From: Microlunatus soli | GTDB taxonomy: Bacteria; Actinomycetota; Actinomycetes; Propionibacteriales; Propionibacteriaceae | Assembly (NCBI RefSeq): GCF_900105385.1 | Contig: NZ_LT629772.1 | Span: forward strand, 4,898,001-4,962,000 | Reading direction: 5' to 3' | DNA length: 64,000 nucleotides | Shown here: in pieces, positions 1 to 8,511 of the stretch | How the letters are laid out: every line of letters begins with the position of its first letter | Position numbering within the stretch: position 1 is the first letter of the stretch | Made by a program: the position numbers and the translations under genes | Notes under the pieces: generated by a model | Database searches by the model: none | Told to the model about the DNA's origin: nothing | What the model saw: only the letters and a program-made list of their open reading frames with translations

Positions 1-684
1 GCCACCCATGAGATCCGGTTCGGCGACAACGACCGGCTGGCTGCCCTGGTGGCGCATCTGGTGCACGCCGATGCGCTGCTGCTGCTCAGCGACGTCGACT
101 CGCTCTACACGTCCAATCCGTCCCAGCCCGGAGCTCACCGGGTGCTGGAGGTGAGCGGCCCGGAGGACCTCGCCGGTATCGACGTCACCGCCGCCGGCGC
201 CTCCGGGGTCGGCACCGGCGGAATGGCGACCAAGATCAACGCAGCCCAGATCGCCACCTCGGCAGGGATTCCGGTGGTGCTCGCGGCCGCCGACGTCGCG
301 GCCGAGGCGTTGGCCGGCAAGCCGGTCGGCACCTACTTCCACCCGACCGGCAAACGCCGACCCTCCCGGCTGCTGTGGTTGGCGCACGCCACCGACGCCA
401 GCGGTGAGTTGATCTTGGACGCCGGTGCCGTCGATGCCGTGCTGCGGCGCAAGGCGTCGTTGCTGCCGGCCGGTGTCACCGAGGTCCGCGGCGACTTCAG
501 CGCCGGTGACCCGGTCAACCTGGTCGGACCGGACGGTGTGCTGATCGCCCGCGGGCTGGCCAATTACGATTCCGCGGAGCTGCCCGATCTGCTCGGACGG
601 CACACCGACGAGCTGCTCGCCGAGCTCGGCGAGGGCTACGACCGTACGGTGGTGCATCGCGACGCGCTGATCGTCCTGGTCTGA
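1..684 (+). CDS. proB: Glutamate 5-kinase, C-terminal 227 residues (5' end outside window)
   Basis: ATP-dependent phosphorylation of glutamate to gamma-glutamyl phosphate, the first step of proline synthesis, in the cytosol. The frame is open from base 1 and starts mid-protein. The kinase-domain signature RFGDNDRLAALVAHL is followed by ALLLLSDVDSLYT and by GVGTGGMATKINAA, both typical of the amino-acid kinase fold of ProB. The last ~90 residues (from about GELILDAGAVDAV) match the C-terminal PUA domain found in full-length bacterial ProB, so the 3' end is intact. The next step, proA, is not adjacent but lies at 37306. The start is outside the window. Confidence 0.96.
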   Translation, partial: ATHEIRFGDNDRLAALVAHLVHADALLLLSDVDSLYTSNPSQPGAHRVLEVSGPEDLAGIDVTAAGASGVGTGGMATKINAAQIATSAGIPVVLAAADVAAEALAGKPVGTYFHPTGKRRPSRLLWLAHATDASGELILDAGAVDAVLRRKASLLPAGVTEVRGDFSAGDPVNLVGPDGVLIARGLANYDSAELPDLLGRHTDELLAELGEGYDRTVVHRDALIVLV

Positions 685-699
685 GGCGCCGGTCCGATC

Positions 700-1638
700 A
701 TGCGGTCTCACCCCGAGGACATCACCGACGAAGAGATCGCCACCGCGGTCGCCGAGCACTGGTCGATCGACGTCGACCGGATCGAGCCGGCGCTGATCGG
801 CTTCGGCAGTCATCACTGGGTCGCCACCGATCCGTCGCAGAAGACTTGGTTCGTCACCGCGGACCGGGTGGCCGATGATCAGGTCCGCGGTCGTCGGCTG
901 GCGGCCGCACTGCGGACCGCCTACCGGCTCCGGCACGACTGCGCTCTGGACTTCGTGGTCGCGCCGCTGGTCGGTCGTGATGATCAACTCCAGGTCGTCA
1001 CCGGCGGCTATGCCGTCGCGCTCTACCCTTATCTGGAACGATCCTGCGATGACGGCGCCGATACCGGGCAGTTGATCACGATGGTGGCCGGCATCCACGC
1101 CGCGACGTCGCGGCTCGTCGACGTCGCCCCGATCGACGACTTCGCGGTGGACGGCCGCGACATCCTGCAGGCGGCGATCGCCGATCCGGGATCGATCGGC
1201 GACACCGGCCCGTACGCCGGCGATTTCGCCGCACTCGTCGATCGGTACCGGCAGCCGATCACGGCGGCGTTCGACCGCTATGACGCGATGGTGTCGGAGA
1301 CTGCGGGGGACCGCTCGGACTGGGTGGTCACCCACGGCGAGCCGAAGCCCAACAACACGATGATCACCGCAGCCGGCCCGATGCTGATCGACTGGGACAC
1401 CGTCCGGCTCGCCCCGGCGGCCCGTGATCTGTGGATGACCGGCGGCGTCCAGGACTACACCCGATCGACCGGCCGGACGATAGTGTCAGAGGAGCTCGAC
1501 CTCTATCGGCTGCGGTGGGACCTGGAGGATCTGGGCAGCTACAGCAGCTGGTTCGCCGGCCGACACCGGCGGACCGCGGACACCGAACTCGGCTGGCAGG
1601 GCTGTGTCGCGATCTGCCGCCGGTTCGCCGGGGAATAA
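700..1638 (+). CDS. APH-family phosphotransferase (small-molecule kinase)
   Basis: A 312-residue cytosolic protein of the aminoglycoside phosphotransferase/choline kinase fold. The catalytic loop reads THGEPKPNN at about residues 213-221 and the metal-binding segment LIDWDTVRLAP follows about 15 residues later. The HGE form, instead of the usual HGD, is the version I associate with the spectinomycin-phosphotransferase-like subgroup. The start ATG lies 16 bases after the proB stop, so it may be co-transcribed with proB. Substrate unknown: many members act on metabolites and not on drugs, and no resistance role can be claimed from sequence. A second, dissimilar APH-like gene lies at 61870-62775. 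Confidence 0.82.
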   Translation: MRSHPEDITDEEIATAVAEHWSIDVDRIEPALIGFGSHHWVATDPSQKTWFVTADRVADDQVRGRRLAAALRTAYRLRHDCALDFVVAPLVGRDDQLQVVTGGYAVALYPYLERSCDDGADTGQLITMVAGIHAATSRLVDVAPIDDFAVDGRDILQAAIADPGSIGDTGPYAGDFAALVDRYRQPITAAFDRYDAMVSETAGDRSDWVVTHGEPKPNNTMITAAGPMLIDWDTVRLAPAARDLWMTGGVQDYTRSTGRTIVSEELDLYRLRWDLEDLGSYSSWFAGRHRRTADTELGWQGCVAICRRFAGE

Positions 1639-1668
1639 TCGTCGCCGACCGAGGAGTTGGCAACGGAT

Positions 1669-2592
1669 ATGAGAGCAATCGCCTACCAGGAATTCGGTTC
1701 GGCCGACGTGCTGCAGCCGACCGACCTGCCGACGCCGCACATCGGACCCGACACGCTGCTGGTCAAGGTCAAGGCCGCCGGGGTGAACCCGGTGGACTAC
1801 AAGATCAGGCAGGGTTACCTGGAGGGGCTGCTCGACGTCCGGTTCCCGGTGGTGCCCGGCTGGGATGTCGCCGGCGTCGTCGAGCAGCCGGGTCTGGACA
1901 CACCTGAATTCCAAGCCGGAGACGAGATCCTCGCCTACGCTCGGGCCGACCTCGTCTCCGGCGGCACGCTGGCCGAATACGCGGCGGTCCCGGTGCGGAC
2001 GGCTGCGCACAAGCCCGCCGGACTGAGCTTCGAACAGGCTGCTGCATTGCCGTTGGCCGGGCTGACCGCGTTCCAGTCGGTCCGCCGATCCGGGTTGGGG
2101 GCATCGTCGACGGTGCTGATCCACGGCGCTGCCGGTGGGGTCGGCGCATTCGGCGCGCAGCTGGCCGTGCATGCCGGGGCGACGGTGGTCGGCACCGCAT
2201 CGCCGGGCAATCACGATTTCCTGGCCGGCTTGGGAGTCCGGCCGATCGACTACCACGGTGATCTCGTCTCAGCTGCCCGACGGATCGCACCGGACGGCTT
2301 CGACGTGATCTTGGATTTCGCCGGTGTCGGGGCGATGGACACGGTGCCGGACCTGCTGAAGACCGGCGGTAACGTGACGTCGATCCTGGACGCCCGGGCT
2401 CGCGACGATTTCGGTGGCCAGTATGTCTGGGTCCGTCCCGACAGCCACGACCTTGCCGAGCTGGCCGGACTGGTGGCGAGCGGAACGATCAACGTCGAGA
2501 TCGCACAGACCTTCGACCTCGAACACGCCGCCGACGCGCATCGGGCGGTCGAGTCCGGACACACCCGCGGCAAGGTCGTCGTCACCGTCTGA
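1669..2592 (+). CDS. Zinc-independent MDR oxidoreductase (quinone-oxidoreductase-like)
   Basis: A 307-residue NAD(P)H-dependent medium-chain dehydrogenase/reductase. Visible features are the GroES-like N-terminal half (VKAAGVNPVDYKIRQG, VPGWDVAGVVE) and the Rossmann dinucleotide motif HGAAGGVGAFGAQLA near residue 150. The catalytic-zinc Cys/His ligands of alcohol dehydrogenases are absent, which fits the quinone-oxidoreductase/zeta-crystallin type. I chose ATG 1669, 12 bases after GAGGAG; a TTG at 1657 in the same frame abuts that Shine-Dalgarno and is unlikely. Natural substrate unknown. The gene follows the APH-like kinase in the same orientation. Confidence 0.88.
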   Translation: MRAIAYQEFGSADVLQPTDLPTPHIGPDTLLVKVKAAGVNPVDYKIRQGYLEGLLDVRFPVVPGWDVAGVVEQPGLDTPEFQAGDEILAYARADLVSGGTLAEYAAVPVRTAAHKPAGLSFEQAAALPLAGLTAFQSVRRSGLGASSTVLIHGAAGGVGAFGAQLAVHAGATVVGTASPGNHDFLAGLGVRPIDYHGDLVSAARRIAPDGFDVILDFAGVGAMDTVPDLLKTGGNVTSILDARARDDFGGQYVWVRPDSHDLAELAGLVASGTINVEIAQTFDLEHAADAHRAVESGHTRGKVVVTV

Positions 2593-2666
2593 CAGGATCT
2601 CCTCGTCGAAGGCGGAGATGCGATGCGGATCGGCCCTCGACCCGCACCCGACGACCGGAGGACCCG

Positions 2667-3818
2667 ATGAAGATCACCGGCTATCGCACCCTGACCACCC
2701 ACTTCCCGTGGCAGCGGGCGATCGGGGACGCCAACGGATCGCTGCCGGACGCGGTCACCGCGGTACCGGTGGTGATCGTCGAGACCGACACCGGACTGGA
2801 GGGCATCGGGATCGGGTCGCACGCCGATCTCGATCGGCTGTTCCCGGCGGTCGAAGGTGAGGACCCACGTGCTGCTTCGGCGCTGTACGACCGGATGCTC
2901 GCCCAGGTCTTCAAGAGTGGTCACGCCGGTGCGACCTACGGCGGGATCGCGGCGCTGGACTCGGCGATCTGGGATCTGAAGGCCAAGGCCGCCGACGAGC
3001 CGCTGTGGCGGCTGCTCGGCGGTCGGGACCGGTTCGTCCCGGGCTATGCCTCCGGGCTGGACATCGCCCTGGACGACGAGGACCTGCATCGCTTCTACGC
3101 CGACTACGCCGACCTCGGGTTCGTCGCCGGCAAGCTGAAGGGCGGACTTGATCTGGCCGCGGACCAGCGGCGGCTCGGGATCGTCGCTGACGCGCTGTCG
3201 GCGCACACCGATCATCCGGGCCTGATGATCGACGCCAACGAGTCCTGGCAGCTGAAGCAGGCCGTCCGCCATCTGTCGGCATTGGAGGAACACTTCGACC
3301 TGACCTGGGTCGAGGAACCGTTGCGTCGTTGGGATGCGGCCGGTCACGCTCGGCTCAGCCGGGCGGTCCGAGCCGCTGTCGCGACCGGCGAGAACCTGAC
3401 CGGTGTCGACCAGTTCCGAGGTCTGATCGAGGCCGGAGCGGTCGACATCGTGCAGGCCGGTGCGGTCTGGGGCGTGACCCATTTCCTCCGGTTGGCCTAC
3501 GCCGCGGACCTGCATGACCTGCCGATCAGCATCGTCGGTCACAACGCCAACCCCGCGGTCGCACATGCCGCCGCGGCCGTTCCCAATCACCTCACCACCG
3601 AGGTGCAGGCCTTGACCTGGGCACCCGGTGTGGTCGTCGATCAGGAGATCGGCGACGGCGGCATCCTGCTCGGACAGGCGCCCGGGGCAGGGATCAGCCT
3701 CACCGAAGGCAAGATCATCGGCGACCCGCCCGGCGCCGGCTGGGCCGACCCGAGCGGTCCGCACCGCCGCCCGTCCCGAGCCGGATTGCGGCTGCTGCTG
3801 GACGGGATCGAACGCTGA
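2667..3818 (+). CDS. Enolase-superfamily (mandelate racemase/muconate lactonizing type) enzyme
   Basis: A 383-residue TIM-barrel enzyme that should abstract the proton alpha to a carboxylate, probably a sugar-acid dehydratase or a racemase/epimerase. An N-terminal capping domain (1-~120) is followed by the KxK lysines K156/K158, metal ligands in MIDAN (D189), WVEEP (E216/E217) and TGEN (E242), and a candidate general-base His at H292 in IVGHNANP. The usual Asp after VQ on the sixth strand, partner of that His in many members, is replaced by VQAG (263-265), so a standard His-Asp dyad is not obvious. The GGAGG ribosome site lies 5 bases before the ATG. The next gene (mannitol-type dehydrogenase) converges on it. 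Exact substrate cannot be read. Confidence 0.85.
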   Translation: MKITGYRTLTTHFPWQRAIGDANGSLPDAVTAVPVVIVETDTGLEGIGIGSHADLDRLFPAVEGEDPRAASALYDRMLAQVFKSGHAGATYGGIAALDSAIWDLKAKAADEPLWRLLGGRDRFVPGYASGLDIALDDEDLHRFYADYADLGFVAGKLKGGLDLAADQRRLGIVADALSAHTDHPGLMIDANESWQLKQAVRHLSALEEHFDLTWVEEPLRRWDAAGHARLSRAVRAAVATGENLTGVDQFRGLIEAGAVDIVQAGAVWGVTHFLRLAYAADLHDLPISIVGHNANPAVAHAAAAVPNHLTTEVQALTWAPGVVVDQEIGDGGILLGQAPGAGISLTEGKIIGDPPGAGWADPSGPHRRPSRAGLRLLLDGIER

Positions 3819-3828
3819 TCGGAGTCGC

Positions 3829-5304
3829 TCAGCCGACGAGCCGGGCGATGGTCGCCTTCGCGCCGTCGCGGTGCAGCGAGCGCAGCACCTCCAGATAGGG
3901 CTCGGTGAAGCGTTGGTCCTCGATCAGCTTGCCGAACAACTGGTGGTTGGTCAGGAAGGCGAGCTCGTCGGCGTCGCTGCCGACCTGCTTGGCGGCGTAC
4001 TCCTTGAGGGTGTCGGCGATCCGGTCGTTGATCTCGATCGGTTGGCCGTCCTCGTCGATGGCCTCGCAGTAGCGGGCCAGCGAAGCGACGATCGCGGCGG
4101 CCAGCCGAACCTCGCGGCCGGCGGCCAGCTGGTCACGGACCACCGGCAGCACGAACTTCGGGATCCGGTCGGAGGCCTCCAGGCAGAGCCGCTGCACCTG
4201 GTCCCGGACATGCGGGTTGGCGAACCGTTCGAGCAACGAATCCTTGTACTCGTCGAGGTCGACGCCGGGCACCGGCTGCAGCGTCGGGGTGCCCTCGTTG
4301 TCCATGTAGGCACGGACATAGCGAGCCAGTTTCTCGTCCTGGGCGGCCTCGTGCACCAGTCGGTAGCCGGACAGATAGCCGAAGTAGCCGAGCGCCTGAT
4401 GGCCGGCGTTCAAGAGCCGGAGCTTCATCAGTTCGTACGGCAGTACGTCGTCGACGACCTGCACCCCGGCTTCCTCGTACGGCGGACGGCCGAGCGGGAA
4501 AAGATCTTGCAGCACCCATTGGTCGAAGTCCTCGCAGACCACCGGCCAGCCGTCCTTGACGCCATGATCCTTCTCGATGGCGGCGATGTCGTCACCGGTG
4601 GTGGCCGGGGTGATCCGGTCGACCATCGAATTCGGGAAGGCGACGTTGTCGGTGATCCACTGGGCCAGCTCGGGGTCCCTCATCTTCGCGTACGCGGTGA
4701 AGGTGCCCTGGGCGACATGCCCGTTGCCCTGGATGTTGTCACATGACATCACGGTGAACGGTTCGATACCGCGTTCGCGACGACGGCGTAACGCCTCGAC
4801 GACCAACCCGTACACACTCTTCGGCGGATCGTCGGAGCTGGTTTCGGCCACCAGGTCGGGATTCTCGGCGTCGAATTCGCCGGTCACCGCGTCGATGTTG
4901 TAGCCGCCCTCGGTGATCGTCAACGAAACGATCTTGGTCTGCTCGTCGGCCATCTTCTCGATCACCGCATCCGGATCGTCCGGGGCGAACAGGTAGTCGA
5001 TGATCGAACCGATCACGATCACGTTCTCGGTGCCGTGCGGAGGCCGTTCGACCAACGTGTACAGGCAATCCTGCGCCTTCATCACGTCGCGCATCTTGGC
5101 GTCGTGGGGGAGCGCGCCCACCCCGCAGATCGCCCAGTCGGTCTTGCCGTCGCGCAGCAGCCGATCGAGGTACATGGCCTGGTGTGCGCGGTGGAACCCG
5201 CCGACCCCGAAGTGCACGATGGCCGGCTTGAGCTTGGTCCGATCATAGGTCGGCAAGGCGATGGGTTCGGCAGACTCCGGCAACGGAGCGGTGAGATCGA
5301 TCAC
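3829..5304 (-). CDS. Mannitol 2-dehydrogenase family polyol dehydrogenase
   Basis: A 491-residue long-chain polyol dehydrogenase that interconverts a polyol or hexonate and a ketose or keto-acid with NAD(P). The N-terminal nucleotide-binding segment is HFGVGGFHRAHQAMY (31-45). The family catalytic motif K-x4-N-x2-H is seen as K294, N299 and H302 in ELMKLRLLNAGH. The length is usual for mannitol 2-dehydrogenase and the related fructuronate/tagaturonate reductases. N-terminal similarity favours the mannitol branch, but arabinitol or hexuronate substrates cannot be excluded. The gene stands alone on the minus strand, convergent with the enolase-superfamily gene. Confidence 0.88.
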   Translation of the reverse strand: MIDLTAPLPESAEPIALPTYDRTKLKPAIVHFGVGGFHRAHQAMYLDRLLRDGKTDWAICGVGALPHDAKMRDVMKAQDCLYTLVERPPHGTENVIVIGSIIDYLFAPDDPDAVIEKMADEQTKIVSLTITEGGYNIDAVTGEFDAENPDLVAETSSDDPPKSVYGLVVEALRRRRERGIEPFTVMSCDNIQGNGHVAQGTFTAYAKMRDPELAQWITDNVAFPNSMVDRITPATTGDDIAAIEKDHGVKDGWPVVCEDFDQWVLQDLFPLGRPPYEEAGVQVVDDVLPYELMKLRLLNAGHQALGYFGYLSGYRLVHEAAQDEKLARYVRAYMDNEGTPTLQPVPGVDLDEYKDSLLERFANPHVRDQVQRLCLEASDRIPKFVLPVVRDQLAAGREVRLAAAIVASLARYCEAIDEDGQPIEINDRIADTLKEYAAKQVGSDADELAFLTNHQLFGKLIEDQRFTEPYLEVLRSLHRDGAKATIARLVG

Positions 5305-5404
5305 GGTGCGTCATCCTCCTCGAGATGGTGCTGGGCCCATCGTAGGGTGCGGGCGATTCGTCGCCGGGACGGGACCGGTCGTCGACTACGCTCCTCACCG
5401 TGTT

Positions 5405-5422
5405 CTGGTCACTGTTGACCAG
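5405..5422. promoter_or_regulatory. Inverted repeat, candidate operator upstream of the glycosyltransferase
   Basis: CTGGTCA, four spacer bases, TGACCAG: a perfect 7-bp inverted repeat. It lies 21 bases before the glycosyltransferase ATG, in the divergent promoter region shared with the polyol dehydrogenase. The size suits a dimeric repressor. The regulator is not identified. Confidence 0.4.
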
Positions 5423-5442
5423 TCCGGTGATGCCGCCTGAAG

Positions 5443-7161
5443 ATGACGAGTGAGGACTCTGCCATTTCCAAGCATCTCGTGACACCCGACAGTTTCCTCA
5501 GCGCCGAGGGGCCACTCGCCAGCCGATCGCACTACCGCCGGCAGCGGGTGCTGGAGTGCGTTCCAGCGGCACTGCTGCTGGTGACGATTCCGCTGCCGCT
5601 GCTGCTCTGGGCATTCTCGGCCCAGCTGGCCTACCTCGTGCTCTGCGGCTATCTGATCTACCTGGCCGTGCTCTCGATCGACATGGCGGCGCGGCAGGCA
5701 CTGGAGTTCGTCCGGCTGCGGCGACTCGGCCGGGTCGACTGGCGGAGCAGACTCGCCGCACTGAACAACCCGTACGAACGGTTGGAACAGATCGCCCGAC
5801 TGCCCAGGCTCAGCCGCAACGTCAGTGAGGAACGGGCCGGGTTGCTGCGCTGGATCCACGCCGGCGCCGACGCACCCGGTCCGAACGGACTCTGGCATCT
5901 GGTCGTGCTCCCGGTGGCCAACGAGAGCTCCGAGATCCTCGAACAGACCCTGGACGCGTTGCTGGCCGTGGACTATGACCACCGGCGGCTGGTGGTCTGT
6001 CTGTCCTTCGAGGCCCGTTGCCGGGACTGGGACGACGAGGCGATCGCCCGGTTGGCGGCGCCGTACCGGGACCGGTTCGCGATGCTGCTGACGCTCCGTC
6101 ATCCCGACGGGTTGCCCGGTGAGGCCAGGGTGAAGGGTGCCAACATCACCTGGGCGACCAGGCAGGCGAGGATGGCGCTGCTGCAAGCCGGCATCGACGA
6201 CGAGCAGGTGGTGGTGTCGGCGTTCGACTGTGACACCCGGGCGTCGGTCGACTACTTCACCGTGTTGGCCTGGACCTATCTCACCGATCCGGATCGGGAT
6301 GTGAACGCCTATCAGCCGATCCTGCTGTTCCACAACAACGTGTGGCAGGTACCCGCGGTCTCGCGGCTGATCGGTCACCTGGCGACGATGTGGACGATGG
6401 CGGATTCGACCCAGCCGCGGCGGATGCGGATCTTCTCCTCGCACGCGATCGGGATGCGGGCGTTGGTCCGGGTCGACTTCTGGGCGATCAACGTGGTGCC
6501 CGACGACTCGCGACAGTACTGGCGGCTCTACTACGGCACCGATGGACGATCCTCGACCCGGCCGCTGCATGTGCCGGTCTATCTGGATGCCGTGCAGGGC
6601 AAGGGATACCTGCGGACCCTCGTCGAGCAGTATCTGCAGATCCGCCGCTGGTCCTACGGCGTGATCGACTTCCCCTACATCATGGGCCGCAACGTGACCA
6701 CACCGTCGATCCCGTTGCCGCGCCGCGCCTGGCAGACGCTGCGGCAGCTGTCCAACTTCCACAAGTGGGCGATCACTCCGGTGTTGCTCTTCGTGGCCAG
6801 CCGGATCGTCGACCAGTTGGCGATCCCGTTGACGGTCGAGGGGAGCCGGCTGACCGATCTGGCCGGCTGGCTGCACGCCTGGACGCCGTTCGTCGGCGGA
6901 CTGTCGATGATCATCGGGATGGCGATCTCGCTGGCCATGCTGCCGACCCGGCCGACCGGCCGGTCGCGGCTGGCTTATCTCAAACTCGGTGCCGAGTGGT
7001 TGCTGCTCCCGGTGCTGCTGCCGCTGTTCTTGTCGCTGCCGGCACTGGAGGTCCAGCTACGGCTGGTCGTCCGGCGCTACCTCGGCTTCCGGGTCACGGT
7101 GAAGAGCCGGCTGGCCCGGTCGCGTCGCGCCTACTCGCCGACGCTCCCTGAGACCGAGTGA
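5443..7161 (+). CDS. Membrane glycosyltransferase, family-2-like
   Basis: A 572-residue integral membrane protein. Two N-terminal hydrophobic segments (about 40-80) are followed by a cytosolic GT-A-like domain (about 150-330) beginning WHLVVLPVANESSEIL, with a DxD-type metal site FDCD (261-264). The C-terminal third (about 435-545) holds further membrane spans. This layout fits processive or lipid-linked sugar transferases (GT2 group). ATG 5443 is the first plausible start and no upstream alternative is better. The neighbouring TetR gene is convergent and ends 2 bases away. Donor and acceptor unknown; exopolysaccharide or cell-wall glycan synthesis is the likely setting (inference). Confidence 0.8.
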   Translation: MTSEDSAISKHLVTPDSFLSAEGPLASRSHYRRQRVLECVPAALLLVTIPLPLLLWAFSAQLAYLVLCGYLIYLAVLSIDMAARQALEFVRLRRLGRVDWRSRLAALNNPYERLEQIARLPRLSRNVSEERAGLLRWIHAGADAPGPNGLWHLVVLPVANESSEILEQTLDALLAVDYDHRRLVVCLSFEARCRDWDDEAIARLAAPYRDRFAMLLTLRHPDGLPGEARVKGANITWATRQARMALLQAGIDDEQVVVSAFDCDTRASVDYFTVLAWTYLTDPDRDVNAYQPILLFHNNVWQVPAVSRLIGHLATMWTMADSTQPRRMRIFSSHAIGMRALVRVDFWAINVVPDDSRQYWRLYYGTDGRSSTRPLHVPVYLDAVQGKGYLRTLVEQYLQIRRWSYGVIDFPYIMGRNVTTPSIPLPRRAWQTLRQLSNFHKWAITPVLLFVASRIVDQLAIPLTVEGSRLTDLAGWLHAWTPFVGGLSMIIGMAISLAMLPTRPTGRSRLAYLKLGAEWLLLPVLLPLFLSLPALEVQLRLVVRRYLGFRVTVKSRLARSRRAYSPTLPETE

Positions 7162-7163
7162 GG

Positions 7164-7793
7164 TCAGCGGTTGCGCAACAGCTGGGGCAGCAGCAACCGG
7201 ATCCGTTGCTCCAGGACGGTGCCGGCCTCCGGGTCACCGGCGACCTCGGACTGGACGGCCCGCTGGAAGACCCCGTCGAAGACCGCATAGGCAGTGTCGG
7301 GGTCGGGGATCAGTTCCTGGCCGGCCAGCTCGGCGTAACGGCCGATGATCCGCCAGACCATGGCCCGTAGTTCGTCGTCGATGGCGGCGACGTCGGCACG
7401 GAAGGCCGGCTCGAACAGGCTCTCCGAACGCATGTCGTACCAGAGCCGTTGCTCCGACGTGTCGTCGTGCAGGGTCAGCAACAGCGCAGCGATGAAGTTG
7501 GCCGCGACCTCATCGGCGGTGGTCGCGTCGGTGACGTGGTCGTAGCGCCGCACGCAGCGTCGCTTGTAGAGCCGAACGCAGTGGCTGATCAGATCGGTCT
7601 TGTCGGCGAAGTAGTAGTGCAGGACGCCGTGCGAGTACTCCGAATTCTGGGCGACGTCGCGGATCGAGGTGTTGGCGTAGCCACGCTCACCCAACGTGCG
7701 CAGGGCAGCCGTCGCCAGCTCGTCGCGTCGCGCCATCGCCTTGGTGACCGCGTCGGCGACGACGGGGGAGTCCGCCTCGGGCCTGGTCGTCAC
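7164..7793 (-). CDS. TetR-family transcriptional regulator
   Basis: A 209-residue DNA-binding repressor with an N-terminal helix-turn-helix (TSIRDVAQNSEYSHGVLHYYF) and a ligand-binding C-terminal domain typical of TetR proteins. The YSHGVLHYYFADK segment resembles regulators of the BetI/DUF-type group. I chose GTG 7793: the frame extends to a TTG at 7859, but that extension covers repeated GACGATTG elements that look like upstream control DNA. GAGAGG precedes the GTG by 12 bases. The target is unknown. The gene is convergent with the glycosyltransferase. Confidence 0.82.
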   Translation of the reverse strand: MTTRPEADSPVVADAVTKAMARRDELATAALRTLGERGYANTSIRDVAQNSEYSHGVLHYYFADKTDLISHCVRLYKRRCVRRYDHVTDATTADEVAANFIAALLLTLHDDTSEQRLWYDMRSESLFEPAFRADVAAIDDELRAMVWRIIGRYAELAGQELIPDPDTAYAVFDGVFQRAVQSEVAGDPEAGTVLEQRIRLLLPQLLRNR

Positions 7794-7823
7794 CTGATCA
7801 CCGTACCTCTCACGGTCTGGGTG

Positions 7824-7859
7824 GACGATTGCCGGACGGTTCTCTTGACGATTGTCCAA
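7824..7859. promoter_or_regulatory. Repeated GACGATTG element upstream of the TetR gene
   Basis: GACGATTG occurs at 7824-7831 and again at 7847-7854, 23 bases apart. The second copy sits in an imperfect palindrome, TTGACGATTGTCCAA. Position directly upstream of the preferred start suggests autoregulatory operators. This is inference from position only. Confidence 0.3.
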
Positions 7860-7971
7860 TTATGGTGCACGGTGGAGGGATATCGGGCCGCCCGTGCCAA
7901 TGGTGATACCGATAGCGGTGCGACGCTGCTTGGTAGCCCCCGAACCACAGTCCGGCGTCCTGCGATCGGTT

Positions 7972-8382
7972 CTACGCTTCTGGTACGGGTCGGCTCCGAT
8001 ATCGAGCATCGTCGGTGACGGGCGTGAAGAGATTGATCAGATTGCCGTCCGGATCCCGAAGCAGCAGCGCACGGTTGCCCCATGGCATGTCCGTCGGCTC
8101 GGTGACCACCTCGGTCTCCAGATCCTTCAGACGCCGGTATTCGGCGTCGACGTCATCGACCAGATACTCCACGATCGCGCTCCGGTTGGCGGCCGGCTCG
8201 GCACTGCCCTCGGCGAACAGGCTCACCGTCCGGTCGCTTCCGATCGCCAGCACAGCCCCCGGCGTCCGGATCTCGGCGAACAGCGGGCTGGCCCAGGCGG
8301 CCGTCCCCTCGGTCAGCTGCTCGTAGAAGGTGACGAGTCGTGGCACGTCGGCGGTGATGATGCGGATCGAGTTGAGTCTCAT
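7972..8382 (-). CDS. VOC-family (glyoxalase/bleomycin-resistance fold) protein
   Basis: A 136-residue cytosolic protein with two beta-alpha-beta-beta-beta units. It opens LNSIRIITADVPRLVTFYEQL and ends with LLRDPDGNLINLFTPV, the standard VOC C-terminal motif. VOC proteins are metal-dependent lyases, dioxygenases or drug-sequestering proteins. Substrate not readable. The next gene downstream on the same strand is the TetR gene, separated by about 180 bases. Three further VOC-type proteins occur at 25073, 58090 and here, none alike enough to suggest recent duplication. Confidence 0.85.
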   Translation of the reverse strand: MRLNSIRIITADVPRLVTFYEQLTEGTAAWASPLFAEIRTPGAVLAIGSDRTVSLFAEGSAEPAANRSAIVEYLVDDVDAEYRRLKDLETEVVTEPTDMPWGNRALLLRDPDGNLINLFTPVTDDARYRSRPVPEA

Positions 8383-8511
8383 GGCTGCGACGCTACGAGG
8401 TCTTCAGGACAGGTCTCGTCCGCTACTCGCCGACGTGGCGTGCCGATGCCAGGTCGGCGTCGACTCGTCGCAGCCCCAGGCGTCCCAGCCGTCCGGTCGA
8501 CCTCCTGGAGC

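Noticed and set aside
700-1638. Reading the APH-like gene as an antibiotic resistance gene
   Set aside because: Only the kinase fold can be read. Environmental actinobacteria carry many such kinases with metabolic roles.
3628-4746. Long plus-strand frame opposite the polyol dehydrogenase
   Set aside because: Antisense to a clear family member; low-complexity composition and no domain.
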